Below, one piece after another: positions 25,228 to 34,897 of a DNA stretch of 64,000 nucleotides. Source of the DNA: Arthrobacter sp. PvP023 (lineage in GTDB: Bacteria > Actinomycetota > Actinomycetes > Actinomycetales > Micrococcaceae). The translations under genes and the position numbers were made by a program. Position 1 is the stretch's first letter; each line of letters opens with the position of its first letter. The notes beneath the pieces are model-generated. The model made no database searches, was not told the DNA's origin, and saw nothing but the letters and a program-made list of their open reading frames with translations. Location: assembly GCF_017832975.1 (NCBI RefSeq), contig NZ_JAFIBI010000001.1, positions 2,418,001 through 2,482,000 of the forward strand, in the 5' to 3' direction.

Positions 25228-25950
25228 CTAGCGTGGCCGCCGTGAGGCGTGTTCACGCGCCAGCACGGCGTAGCGGTCATCCGGCGCACCCGGTGTGAAG
25301 CTGCCGTATTTGCGTTCGACGGCGGTGCGGATCAGGAAGTCGGCAATCGCAGGGTTCTTCGGCAGGAGCGATCCATGGAGGTAGCTGGCCACGATGTTCC
25401 GGTAGCGCGCCCCTTCCTGACAGTCCTTGCTGTTATTGCCGATGCCCTTGGGGGTGCTGCCAAGGGGCTGGACCCCGGGGCCGAGCGTCGTTTGTCCGCT
25501 GTGGTTTTCGTAACCGAGGATGTCGCCGAACTCGGGAGAAGCCACCGTAACGTTCCCGATCAGGCGTTCGTCGGTTCCGTGGGTTTCCACGTCCAACACG
25601 CCGATACCGGGAATGACCGATCCCGTGCGGGTCTTGAAAAACTTTCCGAAGAGCTGGTACATCCCGCAGATCAGCAGCATGGGCGTACCTGCTTCTGCCA
25701 GTTCCTTCAGCGTCGATTCGCGGGAGAGCAGGTCGTCCTGAATGACCAGCTGGCCGCTGTCCTGGCCGCCTCCGCCCACGATCAGGTCGACGCCGGCCGG
25801 GAACTCGTCGCCGACGTTGTATTCGAGGAGTTCCGGGGTGTAGCCGTGCCAGCGCAGCCTCTGCTGGATCACCAGCGCGTTGCCCCAGTCGCCGTAGATG
25901 TTCATGTCGCGCGGGTACAGCTGCAGGACACGGATGGTTCCCTTGCTCAT
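25228..25950 (-). CDS. gatD: Lipid II isoglutaminyl synthase glutamine amidotransferase subunit GatD
   Basis: The 240-residue class I amidotransferase has its nucleophile in LLICGMYQLFG (Cys95) and the catalytic His in YLHGSLLPKNP (His192), close to the positions in Staphylococcus aureus GatD. As in that family there is no third acidic triad residue obvious beside the His. It supplies ammonia to MurT for amidation of the D-Glu of lipid II, making D-isoglutamine. The ATG overlaps the murT stop (ATGA), and GGAGGT stands upstream within murT. The complex acts at the cytoplasmic membrane face. Confidence 0.93.
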   Translation of the reverse strand: MSKGTIRVLQLYPRDMNIYGDWGNALVIQQRLRWHGYTPELLEYNVGDEFPAGVDLIVGGGGQDSGQLVIQDDLLSRESTLKELAEAGTPMLLICGMYQLFGKFFKTRTGSVIPGIGVLDVETHGTDERLIGNVTVASPEFGDILGYENHSGQTTLGPGVQPLGSTPKGIGNNSKDCQEGARYRNIVASYLHGSLLPKNPAIADFLIRTAVERKYGSFTPGAPDDRYAVLAREHASRRPR

Positions 25951-27236
25951 GAGACCACCTCCACGGTAGTGATTTTGGAGAGCTCGCGGCGGATGGCGAG
26001 CATTGCGGTGTAGGTGCAGAAGATGCGTTTGGGTTTACCTTTCGCACCTTGGATAAAGGCCGCGAGGGCCGGCGCGATCTCCGGGTTGACGGCACCGACG
26101 GCAACGTCGTCGTATTGCAGCCGCAGGGCCATGTCGTAGGCCCGGGAACCGGTCAACTGGTCCACGCCGCCTTCACGCAGAGAATCGAACTCCACGTCCC
26201 AAAGCCAGGACATGTCGCGGCCATCGGCATAGTTGTCGTTGATCGCCACCATCGTGGCGTAGCCGCCGGCCGGGAAGGACTTCAGGCCCAGGCGGAAACC
26301 GCTGGGGTTCTTGACCAGCACCAGGTCCAGGGGCAGTCCGTCGACCCCCAGGCTCTCACCCCGGCCGAAGGCAGGTGCTACCTGTGACAGGGCCTTGAGG
26401 AGGCCATCATGATCCGTCGGGGTGTCGCCGTTCCCGGCGATGCAGCGGGCAAGTGCAAGCGCGGCCGCCGCGTTGAAGATGTTGTAGACCCCCCGGAGCT
26501 TCATCCCGGTGGTGACCGTGGCGCCGTCGTACTCAAAATCGGCGTCGTCCGCCCCCACCCGGCTGAGCACGACGTCGGCATGCGGCTTTTCGGGCATTGC
26601 CGGCACAGGGCTGCCCGGGCCGGCGCGGAGGTCGTCGTCGTTCGGGAACGTGCTGAGCAGGGAATCGTCGAGCCCGAAGTAGCGGACGTCCGGTCCGTGC
26701 AGGGTGTCGGCGATCCGGGCGACGCGGGGATCCTCACGGTTCAGGACCACCGTTCCGGTGGTTTTTGAAGCGATGTGCTGCAGGAGTTGGGCGGTCTTGT
26801 CGATCTCGCCGAAGCGGTCCAGCTGGTCGCGGAGGACGTTGAGCAGCAGGCTGTAGCGCGGCGGAACCCTGTTGACGAAGTGGACGGCGTGCGCCTCATC
26901 CAGCTCCAGCACCGCGATGTCCGCGTTCAGCCGGCCCCGCCAGTCGACGTCGCCCAGCAAAGCCGCAGCCACACCACGGGTGAAGTTGCTTCCGGTGCGG
27001 TTCGTAAAGACCTTCAGCCCCTGGCTCTCGAGCAGTTCCACCACCATTTTGGTGGTGGTTGTTTTGCCGTTCGTTCCGCTCACGACGGCGACGCCCAACG
27101 GGAGCGTGGACAGTGTCCGCTGCATGAATCCGGGGTCGATTTTCTCCACCACAAGGCCGGGGAGGGCGGAGCCTCCGCCCCTGAGCCGGGAGACCCGGCG
27201 GACGAGCTTGCCGAGCGGAACGCTGATGTAAAGCAT
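25947..27236 (-). CDS. murT: Lipid II isoglutaminyl synthase Mur-ligase subunit MurT
   Basis: The 429-residue protein has the Mur ligase ATP loop [12 protein letters not shown] (about 53-64), [24 protein letters not shown] and [13 protein letters not shown] in the central domain, and a C-terminal DUF1727-type domain ([33 protein letters not shown]). It activates the D-Glu carboxylate of lipid II with ATP for GatD-derived ammonia. Only two cysteines occur in the whole protein, so the Cys4 zinc ribbon known from S. aureus MurT is absent. The ATG lacks a ribosome binding site; TATATT ends seven bases before it. Confidence 0.93.
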   Translation of the reverse strand: MLYISVPLGKLVRRVSRLRGGGSALPGLVVEKIDPGFMQRTLSTLPLGVAVVSGTNGKTTTTKMVVELLESQGLKVFTNRTGSNFTRGVAAALLGDVDWRGRLNADIAVLELDEAHAVHFVNRVPPRYSLLLNVLRDQLDRFGEIDKTAQLLQHIASKTTGTVVLNREDPRVARIADTLHGPDVRYFGLDDSLLSTFPNDDDLRAGPGSPVPAMPEKPHADVVLSRVGADDADFEYDGATVTTGMKLRGVYNIFNAAAALALARCIAGNGDTPTDHDGLLKALSQVAPAFGRGESLGVDGLPLDLVLVKNPSGFRLGLKSFPAGGYATMVAINDNYADGRDMSWLWDVEFDSLREGGVDQLTGSRAYDMALRLQYDDVAVGAVNPEIAPALAAFIQGAKGKPKRIFCTYTAMLAIRRELSKITTVEVVS

Positions 27237-27243
27237 GCTCAGT

Positions 27244-27249
27244 AATATA
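27244..27249 (-). promoter_or_regulatory. -10 element for leaderless murT-gatD mRNA
   Basis: On the minus strand GGGATATATTACTGAGC leads straight into the murT ATG. TATATT ends 7 bases before the start codon, putting the expected transcription start on the ATG itself. No Shine-Dalgarno is present. The -35 is not clear. Confidence 0.45.
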
Positions 27250-27327
27250 TCCCAGTCGCGGCATGGAACCGGGCCGGCCGGCCTGTTCCGGCAAGCCTCC
27301 GACCGCGGTGGCCACTATGCTGATTGG

Positions 27328-28038
27328 ATGACCAACCCCCCTTCCACGGACTATTCCCGCGCGGGCGCAGGCCTGCGAATCGGTGTCCTGGCCCTTCAGG
27401 GCGACTTCCGGGAGCACCTGCGCGCCGCAGAAGCTACCGGCGCCGCCGGCATCGGAATCAGGCGCCCGTCCGAACTTGACGGCATCGACGGCCTGATCAT
27501 TCCCGGTGGCGAATCCACCGCGATCGACAAGCTGGCCAGGGCCTTCGAACTCGCGGATCCCTTGCGTAAGCTCATCGCCGAAGGACTGCCCGTATACGGC
27601 TCCTGCGCCGGCATGATCCTGCTCGCCGACGAGATCGCGGACCCCGCCACGGACCTGGCCGGCAATCCACAGCAGACGTTCGGCGGACTGGACATCACCG
27701 TCCGACGCAACGCGTTCGGCCGACAGCGGGAATCCTTTGAAACCGACCTCGAATTCAAGGGGCTCGGCTTCAGCGACACCGGTTCGGGTGTCGCGCCGGT
27801 ACACGCGGTGTTCATCCGCGGCCCCTGGGTGGAGCGCGTAGGCCCGGGCGTGGAGGTCCTGGCACAGGTGGAACCCGCGGATCCGGAGCATGCTTCGCAT
27901 GCGGCCGCGCTGCAGGGGACGGCTAGAATTGTTGCAGTGCGTTCAGGCCACCTGCTGGCCACCTCATTCCACCCGGAAGTGACGGGGGAGAAGCGCGTGC
28001 ATGAACTGTTTATTCGAATGATCAGAGGAGAAGCGTAA
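27328..28038 (+). CDS. pdxT: Pyridoxal 5'-phosphate synthase glutaminase subunit PdxT
   Basis: ATG 27328 begins [15 protein letters not shown] before the conserved [15 protein letters not shown]. The class I glutaminase nucleophile is in [12 protein letters not shown] (Cys93), the PGGES loop is at 59-63, and the His-Glu pair is in SFHPEV. It feeds ammonia to PdxS. The 236 residues include a 15-residue extension and a [21 protein letters not shown] block normal for the family. It heads the run pdxT-yebC-ruvC, 3 bp before yebC, and is 8.9 kb from pdxS. Confidence 0.95.
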   Translation: MTNPPSTDYSRAGAGLRIGVLALQGDFREHLRAAEATGAAGIGIRRPSELDGIDGLIIPGGESTAIDKLARAFELADPLRKLIAEGLPVYGSCAGMILLADEIADPATDLAGNPQQTFGGLDITVRRNAFGRQRESFETDLEFKGLGFSDTGSGVAPVHAVFIRGPWVERVGPGVEVLAQVEPADPEHASHAAALQGTARIVAVRSGHLLATSFHPEVTGEKRVHELFIRMIRGEA

Positions 28039-28041
28039 AGC

Positions 28042-28797
28042 ATGTCAGGCCACTCCAAATGGGCGACGACCAAGCACAAGAAGGCCATCCTTGATAGCCG
28101 CCGGGCAAAATCGTTCGCCAAACTGATCAAGAACATCGAAGTCGCCGCCCGGATGGGCGGCCCGGACCTCGCGGGCAACCCGAGCCTGGAACTCGCCGTC
28201 ACAAAGGCCAAGAAGACCTCAGTTCCCGCTGACAACATTGACCGCGCCATCAAGCGCGGTGCCGGCCTCACCGGCGAGGTCGTGGACTACACGGAGATCA
28301 TGTACGAGTGCCGCGGCCCGCAGGGCTCGGCCTTGCTCATCGAGTGCCTCACGGACAACAAGAACCGCGCCGCGTCCGAGGTCCGCCTCGCCATCTCCCG
28401 CAACGGCGGCACCATCGCCGATCCCGGCTCCGTCAGCTACCTTTTCTCCCGCAAGGGCGTAGTCACCCTGCCCAAGAACGGCCTCAGCGAGGACGACGTC
28501 CTGATGGCCGTCCTGGACGCCGGCGCCGAGGAAGTCAAGGACAACGGCGAAACCTTCGAGATCCACTCTGACCCGAAGGATCTCCAGGCCATCCGCGACG
28601 CCCTCAAGGAAGCCGGGATCGAATACGACACCGACGAAGCGGAGTTCGTCCCGTCCATGGAGGTCCCGCTGGACCTCGACGCCGCCAAGAAGTTCATGAA
28701 GCTGGTGGACGCATTGGAGGAGCTCGACGACGTGCAGAACGTCTACAGCAATGCCGACCTCAGCGACGAAGTGCAGGCCGCACTGGAAGCCGAGTGA
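28042..28797 (+). CDS. yebC: YebC/PmpR family protein (TACO1-like)
   Basis: The 251-residue protein starts [37 protein letters not shown], the family hallmark. It continues through [21 protein letters not shown] and an acidic C-terminal domain ending [19 protein letters not shown]. Members were described as DNA-binding regulators. More recent work links bacterial and mitochondrial members to translation of difficult proline-rich sequences. It lies immediately after pdxT and 34 bp before ruvC, a widely conserved position. Confidence 0.95.
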   Translation: MSGHSKWATTKHKKAILDSRRAKSFAKLIKNIEVAARMGGPDLAGNPSLELAVTKAKKTSVPADNIDRAIKRGAGLTGEVVDYTEIMYECRGPQGSALLIECLTDNKNRAASEVRLAISRNGGTIADPGSVSYLFSRKGVVTLPKNGLSEDDVLMAVLDAGAEEVKDNGETFEIHSDPKDLQAIRDALKEAGIEYDTDEAEFVPSMEVPLDLDAAKKFMKLVDALEELDDVQNVYSNADLSDEVQAALEAE

Positions 28798-28831
28798 TCC
28801 CGCAGCCCTGCTGTGAAACTGAGGCCCGGCC

Positions 28832-29410
28832 TTGACCCTCCGAGTATTGGGAGTCGACCCGGGCCTCACCCGTTGCGGCATCGGCGTCGTGGACGTCGAG
28901 AAGAACCGGCGGGCCACCATGGTGGCTGTCGGTGTGGTGGGTACGTCCCCGGATGAGAGCCTGGACCGGAGGCTGCTGCTTATCGCCACGTCCATCGACG
29001 ACTGGCTGGACCGCTACGAACCCCACGTCCTTGCCGTGGAGCGGGTGTTCTCCCAGCTCAACGTCAGCACGGTGATGGGGGTCGCCCAGGCATCCGGTGT
29101 GGTGATTGCCGCCGCCGCCCGGCGCGGCATCCCGGTTGCCCTGCATACCCCGTCGGAGGTCAAGGCGGCCGTCACCGGCAGCGGAACGTCCAACAAGGAC
29201 GCCGTCACGAAACTCGTCACCAAGATCCTCCGTCTGGATGCCCCGCCCCGCCCGGCGGACGCCGCCGATGCGCTGGCACTGGCCATCACGCATGCGTGGC
29301 GGGCCGGGAGCGGAGCCGCCATAGCGACCACCGGACCGGGCAGCCAGTCGCTGACCCCGGCCCAGCGCGCGTGGGCCGAGGCGGAAGCCAAGGCGCGCCG
29401 TGCACGGTGA
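28832..29410 (+). CDS. ruvC: Holliday junction endonuclease RuvC
   Basis: The start is TTG 28832, after GAGG 7 bases upstream. The 192-residue RNase H-fold protein has its acidic residues in LGVDPG (Asp9), LAVERV (Glu70) and [14 protein letters not shown] (Asp143 and Asp146), matching the E. coli set of four. It cuts Holliday junctions symmetrically with RuvAB. It is followed by ruvA after 92 bp, an unusually large gap within ruvCAB that holds a LexA-like palindrome. Confidence 0.95.
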   Translation: MTLRVLGVDPGLTRCGIGVVDVEKNRRATMVAVGVVGTSPDESLDRRLLLIATSIDDWLDRYEPHVLAVERVFSQLNVSTVMGVAQASGVVIAAAARRGIPVALHTPSEVKAAVTGSGTSNKDAVTKLVTKILRLDAPPRPADAADALALAITHAWRAGSGAAIATTGPGSQSLTPAQRAWAEAEAKARRAR

Positions 29411-29434
29411 ATGTCCGGACCCCTTGCTAGGGTA

Positions 29435-29452
29435 TTCGTAGATATGTTCGGA
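29435..29452 (+). promoter_or_regulatory. LexA-like palindrome between ruvC and ruvA
   Basis: TTCGTAGATATGTTCGGA shares the AGATAT core and the outer TTCG half-sites with the two palindromes near dnaE2. TAGGGT (29429-29434) lies directly before it and TGTCCGG at 29412 upstream. It ends 50 bp before the ruvA TTG. It could give ruvAB an extra damage-inducible promoter. The half-sites are imperfect. Confidence 0.45.
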
Positions 29453-29502
29453 TAGCCGGTTTAGCGCCGGCTGCATTTTGCTGTAGACCCAGGAGCCCGG
29501 CC

Positions 29503-30147
29503 TTGATCAGTTTTCTCCGCGGAACCGTAGCGCACGTCGGGTTGTCCTCCGCCGTGATCGACCTCAACGGCGCCGGCATGAGCGTTAACGCCACACCGCA
29601 AACCCTCAGCGGGTTGCGCACCGGCGAAGAGGGCAAGCTCTTTACCTCCCTCATCGTGCGTGAGGATTCACTGACGCTTTTCGGGTTCTCCAGCGACGAC
29701 GAACGCGAGGTCTTCGATGTCCTGCTCAGCGTGAGCGGCGTGGGGCCGCGCCTTGCCCTGGCCGTGCTGGCCGTCCATGATCCCGAGGCAATCCGGGTGG
29801 CCGCGCACACCGGGGACGGAAAGGCCTTCACCAAAGTCCCCGGGATCGGACCCAAGGTTGCCGGCAGGATTGTGCTGGAGTTGGCCGGCAAACTCGTGCC
29901 GCACGGGACCGGTGCAGCGGCGGCTCCGGCAGCATCCGCGCCCGCGCCCTGGAAGCCGCAGGTGGTGGCGGCAATGACGAGTCTTGGCTGGTCCGAAAAA
30001 GACGCCGCGTCCAGCATCGACAAAGCACTCTCTGATTCCCCGGAACTCGAAGCCGGCGGCCAGGTGGCCGAAATCCTGCGGGCCACGCTGCGCTGGCTGG
30101 GGCAGGACGGCGCGCGTGCCGGCAACAGGGTAGGCAGCCGTGGCTGA
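29503..30147 (+). CDS. ruvA: Holliday junction branch migration protein RuvA
   Basis: TTG 29503 has AGGAG seven bases upstream. The 214 residues show the OB-fold start [25 protein letters not shown], two helix-hairpin-helix motifs ([17 protein letters not shown] and [19 protein letters not shown]), an Ala/Pro hinge, and domain III that contacts RuvB ([19 protein letters not shown]). It binds Holliday junctions as a tetramer and loads RuvB. Its stop overlaps the ruvB GTG by 8 bp. Confidence 0.95.
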   Translation: MISFLRGTVAHVGLSSAVIDLNGAGMSVNATPQTLSGLRTGEEGKLFTSLIVREDSLTLFGFSSDDEREVFDVLLSVSGVGPRLALAVLAVHDPEAIRVAAHTGDGKAFTKVPGIGPKVAGRIVLELAGKLVPHGTGAAAAPAASAPAPWKPQVVAAMTSLGWSEKDAASSIDKALSDSPELEAGGQVAEILRATLRWLGQDGARAGNRVGSRG

Positions 30148-31228
30148 TTCTTCCCTGGTGGGCGGGGGAGAGGAGCCCGAGGAAAGGGTCATTGAGGCGG
30201 CCCTTCGTCCCAAGAACCTGCACGACTTCGTAGGCCAGCACCGTGTCCGCAAGCAATTGTCGCTGGTGCTGGAAGCATCGCGGATGCGCGGACGCAGTGC
30301 CGACCACGTCCTGCTCTCCGGCCCGCCCGGCCTCGGCAAGACCACTTTGTCCATGATCATCGCCGCAGAGATGAATGCTCCGCTGCGGATCAGCAGTGGT
30401 CCGGCCATCCAGCACGCCGGCGACCTCGCCGCCATCCTTTCCTCGCTGTCGGAGGGGGAGGTCCTGTTCCTGGACGAGATCCACCGGATGTCCCGTCCTG
30501 CGGAGGAAATGCTGTACATGGCCATGGAGGATTTCCGTGTGGACATCGTGGTGGGCAAAGGCGCAGGCGCCACGGCAATTCCCCTCGAGCTGCCTCCGTT
30601 TACCCTCGTGGGCGCCACCACCCGCGCCGGGCTCCTTCCGGGACCGTTGCGGGACAGGTTCGGGTTCACGGGCCACCTGGAGTTCTACTCCGTGGAGGAG
30701 CTGGAGCTAGTCCTGAGGCGTTCGGCCGGGCTGCTGGACCTCAAGGTCAATTCGGCAGGCTTCAGCGAAATCGCGGGCCGGTCCCGGGGCACCCCCCGCA
30801 TTGCGAACCGCCTGCTCCGCCGAGTCCGCGACTGGGCGCTGGTCCACGGAATCGAGCAAATCGATGCCCGGGCAGCGTCGGCCGCGCTGGACATGTACGA
30901 AGTGGACAAAAGGGGCCTGGACCGGCTGGACCGCTCCGTCCTCGAAGCCCTCATCACCAAGTTCGGCGGCGGCCCGGTGGGACTTTCCACGCTGGCTATT
31001 GCGGTGGGGGAGGAACCGGAAACGGTGGAAACCGTGGCTGAGCCCTATCTTGTCCGCGAGGGCCTGCTGGGACGGACGCCGCGTGGGCGGATCGCCATGG
31101 CTCCCGCCTGGACGCACCTTGGCTACGCGGTTCCGGAAGGGGTGTTCGGCCAGGAGGCGCTGGCGCTTTTTGAGGTGGAAGACCTCGGCGTCGAGCCGGT
31201 GGCGGAGTGGCTGCCCAACGGGCAATAG
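30140..31228 (+). CDS. ruvB: Holliday junction branch migration ATPase RuvB
   Basis: GTG 30140 lies inside ruvA. The 362-residue AAA+ motor has Walker A GPPGLGKT (61-68), Walker B LFLDEIHR, the sensor GATTRAG and the arginine finger region LRDRFGF. The winged-helix domain includes [15 protein letters not shown] and [10 protein letters not shown]. It drives branch migration with RuvA. The next gene, yajC, follows after 173 bp, so ruvCAB probably ends here. Confidence 0.96.
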   Translation: MADSSLVGGGEEPEERVIEAALRPKNLHDFVGQHRVRKQLSLVLEASRMRGRSADHVLLSGPPGLGKTTLSMIIAAEMNAPLRISSGPAIQHAGDLAAILSSLSEGEVLFLDEIHRMSRPAEEMLYMAMEDFRVDIVVGKGAGATAIPLELPPFTLVGATTRAGLLPGPLRDRFGFTGHLEFYSVEELELVLRRSAGLLDLKVNSAGFSEIAGRSRGTPRIANRLLRRVRDWALVHGIEQIDARAASAALDMYEVDKRGLDRLDRSVLEALITKFGGGPVGLSTLAIAVGEEPETVETVAEPYLVREGLLGRTPRGRIAMAPAWTHLGYAVPEGVFGQEALALFEVEDLGVEPVAEWLPNGQ

Positions 31229-31401
31229 CAGCGTCCGGCTGACTTTCCCTTTAGACTGGTATGACGCTCGGCACGTTCGGGTCTTTGTTTCTGTGGGCGG
31301 CTTCGGCCGCCGTTGGCTGGGCATGGTTTTCTGCCGGGTGGGCCGAAACGAAGCCGACGTTGCTGTAAATCAGCTACGCAAGTACAGAACGGAAACTTCC
31401 T

Positions 31402-31869
31402 GTGTTCGGACACATTACTGCCCAGACCCAGCCGCAGGCCGGCGGCGGCATCGACATCATGACCATCCTGCTCTTCGTGATGCTCGGACTCTTCATCTTC
31501 ATGATGTTCCGCCGCAACAAGAAGACCCAGCAGCAGCAGGCAACGCTTCAGTCCCAGTTCGCGCCCGGCGTTGAGGTCATGACCAGCTTCGGCCTCTTCG
31601 GCCGCATTGTCTCCATCGATGAGGCCGAGAACAAGGTTGTGATCGAACTTTCCCCGGGCAACCTGGCCACGGTACACCGCCAGGCGGTGACCAAGATCGT
31701 CGAGCCGGTTGCAGCCCCCGCCGACTCCGCCGTCGTTCCGGACGACGCCTCGTCACTGACGGGCCACGACGCCGACCGCGCCGACGCCGTCAACCGCACC
31801 GAGACTGTTAACGAGACGCCGGAAGAATCGCTGAAGCGTCTCAACGACGAAGGCAAGAAAGACAGCTAG
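31402..31869 (+). CDS. yajC: Preprotein translocase accessory subunit YajC
   Basis: GTG 31402 starts a 155-residue protein: MFGHITAQTQPQ, one membrane segment (IMTILLFVMLGLFIFMMF), a basic stop RRNKKTQQQQ, then the YajC domain FAPGVEVMTSFGLFGRIVSID and NLATVHRQAVTKIV. An acidic, Ala-rich tail extends it beyond the typical 90-110 residues. YajC associates with SecDF at the membrane. It is first of yajC-secD-secF. A 173-bp upstream gap with TAGACT near 31252 is a possible promoter. Confidence 0.9.
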   Translation: MFGHITAQTQPQAGGGIDIMTILLFVMLGLFIFMMFRRNKKTQQQQATLQSQFAPGVEVMTSFGLFGRIVSIDEAENKVVIELSPGNLATVHRQAVTKIVEPVAAPADSAVVPDDASSLTGHDADRADAVNRTETVNETPEESLKRLNDEGKKDS

Positions 31870-31984
31870 TCTGGCGTTTCCGCCAAGTCCCGCTAAGTAG
31901 AACTAACGACGGCCGCGGGCTGCCGCCGGTGTGTGAGCCCAGCTCACCCCGGCGGCTCCTCCGTAAACAATAGAAAGATCGACA

Positions 31985-33742
31985 ATGGCACGTACTGGCC
32001 CCAAAAACTCAGCACTCAGGGTGCTGGTCTGGCTCGGCGTTATCCTCGCCGTCATGACTGCCGTGCTCGCCGGCGGCTCCATTTCCGGCCAGGCCAGCTG
32101 GGCACCAAAGCTTGCACTTGACCTTGAAGGCGGAACCCAGATGATCCTGGCGCCCAAGGTCGAGGGCGGTTCGGACATCAACGAGGATCAGCTCAACCAG
32201 GCCGTTGCGATCATTCGCCAGCGCGTCGACGGCTCAGGCGTGGCGGAAGCTGAAATCAGCACGCAGTCCGGCCGCAATGTGGTGGTCAGCCTCCCGGGTA
32301 CGCCTTCCAAGGAGACCCGCGCCCTCATCCAGGCCTCGGCCGACATGAACTTCCGGCCCGTTCTCCAGGCCGGTCCCGGCGCCGCAGTGCCCGCGGAATC
32401 CCAGACGCCCGAGGACAAGCTGCCCAAGCCGACGGCCGCGCCGACCAACAGCAGCGACGTCAACTGGGTCACGGCTGAGGTGTACAAGAAATTCGAGACC
32501 CTGGACTGTGACAACCCCTCGCAGGACAAGCAGGAGCGCTCGGACCCCGCCAAGCCGCTGGTGACGTGTGAGCCTGCTACGGCCACTTCCCCGGCCATCA
32601 AGTACATCCTGGGTCCGGTGGAAGTAAAGGGCTCGAACATCAAGTCCTCCTCCTTCCAGCTGCAGCAGGGTGCACAGGGTGCTGTCACCAACGAGTGGGC
32701 AGTGAACATCCAGTTTGATGAGGCAGGGACCGCCAAGTTCAAGGAAGTCACCGAACGCCTGTACCAGTTCTTCGTGGCTGCCGGCGGCGAGTCCGGCAAC
32801 GATCCCAAGGCCCAGTTCGCAATCGTCCTCGATGACCAGGTCATCTCCGCCCCGCGTTCCCTCGCCGTGATCACAGACGGCCGTCCCCAGATCACGGGCG
32901 GATTCACGGAGGACTCCGCGAAGGCACTCTCCGATCAGCTCCGGTTCGGTGCGCTCCCCATCAGCTTCGACATCCAGAGCGAGCAGCAGATTTCCGCGAC
33001 CCTGGGCGGAGAGCAGCTCCGGATGGGCCTGCTCGCAGGCGTGATCGGTTTGCTCCTGGTGGTGGTTTACTCGCTCTTCCAGTACCGGGCGCTGGGCTTT
33101 GTCACCATTTTCTCCCTCGTGGTAGCCGGAGCGTTGACTTATCTGGCGATTGCCATCCTGGGGTGGACTGAAAACTACCGGCTGTCCCTTGCCGGTGTTG
33201 CCGGCCTCATCGTGGCCATCGGCCAGACAGCCGACTCCTTCATCGTCTACTTCGAACGAATCCGGGACGAACTGCGCGAGGGCCGGGGTCTGGTCTCCGC
33301 CGTGGAGAACGGCTGGAAGCGCGCCAAGCGCACGGTCCTGGCATCGAAGGCCGTGAACCTGCTGGCGGCACTGGTCCTCTACTTCGTGGCCGTGGGCAAC
33401 GTGCGCGGATTTGCTTTCACCCTGGGCCTGACGGCCATCGCCGACCTCATCGTCGTCTTTATGTTCACCCACCCGACCCTGCAGCTCCTTGCCCGCACCA
33501 AGTTCTTCGGCGAGGGCCACAAGTTCTCCGGCCTTGACCCGAAGCGCCTCGGCGCAGTGCCGCTCTACCGTGGTGCAGGCAGGCTCCGCACGCCGGAAGA
33601 CAAGCCGGCCGTGGTGCGCGCCAAAAACACCGGAGCAGCCGCCGAAGCGGAGCGCCGGATGACCATCGCAGAACGCCGCCTCGCGGAAAAGCAGGAGCAG
33701 CTTGCCGGTTCCTCCAAGAGCACGACCAAGGAGGGCAAGTAA
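31985..33742 (+). CDS. secD: Protein translocase subunit SecD
   Basis: The 585-residue protein has an N-terminal membrane helix (about 11-30), LALDLEGGTQMIL, a large extracytoplasmic P1 domain with the actinobacterial insertion, and the base region GSGVAEAEI. The five-helix C-terminal RND block includes DQLRFGALPISFDIQ and GLIVAIGQTADSFIVYFERIRDELREG. SecDF uses the proton gradient to pull preproteins outward after SecYEG. A basic Ala-rich tail (about 540-585) is cytoplasmic. It abuts secF with no intergenic bases. Confidence 0.95.
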   Translation: MARTGPKNSALRVLVWLGVILAVMTAVLAGGSISGQASWAPKLALDLEGGTQMILAPKVEGGSDINEDQLNQAVAIIRQRVDGSGVAEAEISTQSGRNVVVSLPGTPSKETRALIQASADMNFRPVLQAGPGAAVPAESQTPEDKLPKPTAAPTNSSDVNWVTAEVYKKFETLDCDNPSQDKQERSDPAKPLVTCEPATATSPAIKYILGPVEVKGSNIKSSSFQLQQGAQGAVTNEWAVNIQFDEAGTAKFKEVTERLYQFFVAAGGESGNDPKAQFAIVLDDQVISAPRSLAVITDGRPQITGGFTEDSAKALSDQLRFGALPISFDIQSEQQISATLGGEQLRMGLLAGVIGLLLVVVYSLFQYRALGFVTIFSLVVAGALTYLAIAILGWTENYRLSLAGVAGLIVAIGQTADSFIVYFERIRDELREGRGLVSAVENGWKRAKRTVLASKAVNLLAALVLYFVAVGNVRGFAFTLGLTAIADLIVVFMFTHPTLQLLARTKFFGEGHKFSGLDPKRLGAVPLYRGAGRLRTPEDKPAVVRAKNTGAAAEAERRMTIAERRLAEKQEQLAGSSKSTTKEGK

Positions 33743-34780
33743 ATGACCACGAATTTTGCCACGTTCGGCAATGAGCTCTACACGGGCAAGCGCTCGTACA
33801 ATTTTGTCAGCGCCAAGAAGATCTGGTTCCTGATTGCGGCCGTCGCCGTGGCGCTTTCCATCCTCCTCCCGGTGGCCAAAGGCGGGTTCAACCTGGGCAT
33901 CGAGTTCCGGGGCGGATCGGAATTCACCGTGTCCAACGTGAAGACCACGGATGCGTCCCTCGGTGAGAAGGCCGTCCAGGACGTGGTGGAGGGCAGTATT
34001 CCTCGCGTGGCCAACGTTGCCGGCAACACCATGCGGATCCAGACAGACAAGCTCACTGATGAGGAAACCCTCCGGATCAAGGAAGGGCTGACCACCGCTT
34101 ACGGTGTCACGGACAACGAGGTGACCTCCACGTTCGTTGGCCCCACCTGGGGTGCCGACGTCACCAAGCAGGCACTCCTGGGCCTGGTGATCTTCGTCGT
34201 CATCGCGGCGGTCCTGATGGCGCTCTACTTCCGCACCTGGAAGATGTCGCTTTCGGCGCTCGTGGGCATGCTCGTCACCATGTTCGTCACGGCGGGCGTT
34301 TACGCACTTAGCGACTTCGAAGTCACGCCGTCCGCCATCATCGGGTTCCTGACGGTGCTCAGCTACTCGCTGTACGACACCGTGGTGGTCTTCGACAAGA
34401 TCCGTGAGAACACGGCCGACATTGACGCCTCCACCCGCCGAACTTTTGCGGAAGAGGTCAACCTTGCCGTCAACCAGACGCTGGTCCGGTCCATCAACAC
34501 CATGATGGTTGCCATCCTTCCCGTGGGTGCCATCCTCTTCATCGGCGCCGGCCTCCTGGGCGCAGGTACCCTGCGTGATCTGTCGCTTGCACTTTTCGTC
34601 GGCATCCTGATCGGCACAGCGGCGACGATCTTCATCGCGGCCCCGCTGTATGCCTGGCTGCGCCAGGGCGAACCGCAGCTGGTGAAGCAGGCTGAGCGTG
34701 TGGAACGCCGCCGGGCCGAGTCCGCTGCCAGGGAATCGGCCGCGAAGGAATCGGCTGCGCCGGAGACTGCAACAACCTAG
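33743..34780 (+). CDS. secF: Protein translocase subunit SecF
   Basis: ATG 33743 immediately follows the secD stop, with AGGAGGG inside the secD tail. The 345 residues have six membrane segments, the first followed by FNLGIEFRGGSEFTV, then LTVLSYSLYDTVVVFDKIREN, NQTLVRSINTMMVAILPVGAILFIGAGLLGAGTLRDLSLALF and a charged Ala/Glu-rich tail with a repeated ESAAKESAA pattern. It completes the SecDF complex. A hairpin 13 bp downstream closes the unit. Confidence 0.95.
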   Translation: MTTNFATFGNELYTGKRSYNFVSAKKIWFLIAAVAVALSILLPVAKGGFNLGIEFRGGSEFTVSNVKTTDASLGEKAVQDVVEGSIPRVANVAGNTMRIQTDKLTDEETLRIKEGLTTAYGVTDNEVTSTFVGPTWGADVTKQALLGLVIFVVIAAVLMALYFRTWKMSLSALVGMLVTMFVTAGVYALSDFEVTPSAIIGFLTVLSYSLYDTVVVFDKIRENTADIDASTRRTFAEEVNLAVNQTLVRSINTMMVAILPVGAILFIGAGLLGAGTLRDLSLALFVGILIGTAATIFIAAPLYAWLRQGEPQLVKQAERVERRRAESAARESAAKESAAPETATT

Positions 34781-34792
34781 CTGTCCGTGCCT

Positions 34793-34834
34793 GAAGGGCC
34801 GGGCTCCGTCATCCGTGACGGGGTCCGGCCCTTC
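34793..34834 (+). terminator. Terminator hairpin after secF
   Basis: A 19-bp stem with two mismatches and a 4-base TCCG loop lies 13 bp after the secF stop. There is no T-tract. It separates the sec operon from rel. Confidence 0.7.
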
Positions 34835-34897
34835 GCATCTGCGTTCCGGTTACGGAAGTGCGCTGCCGCGGGAATAGACTGGGATAATTAACGGGTC

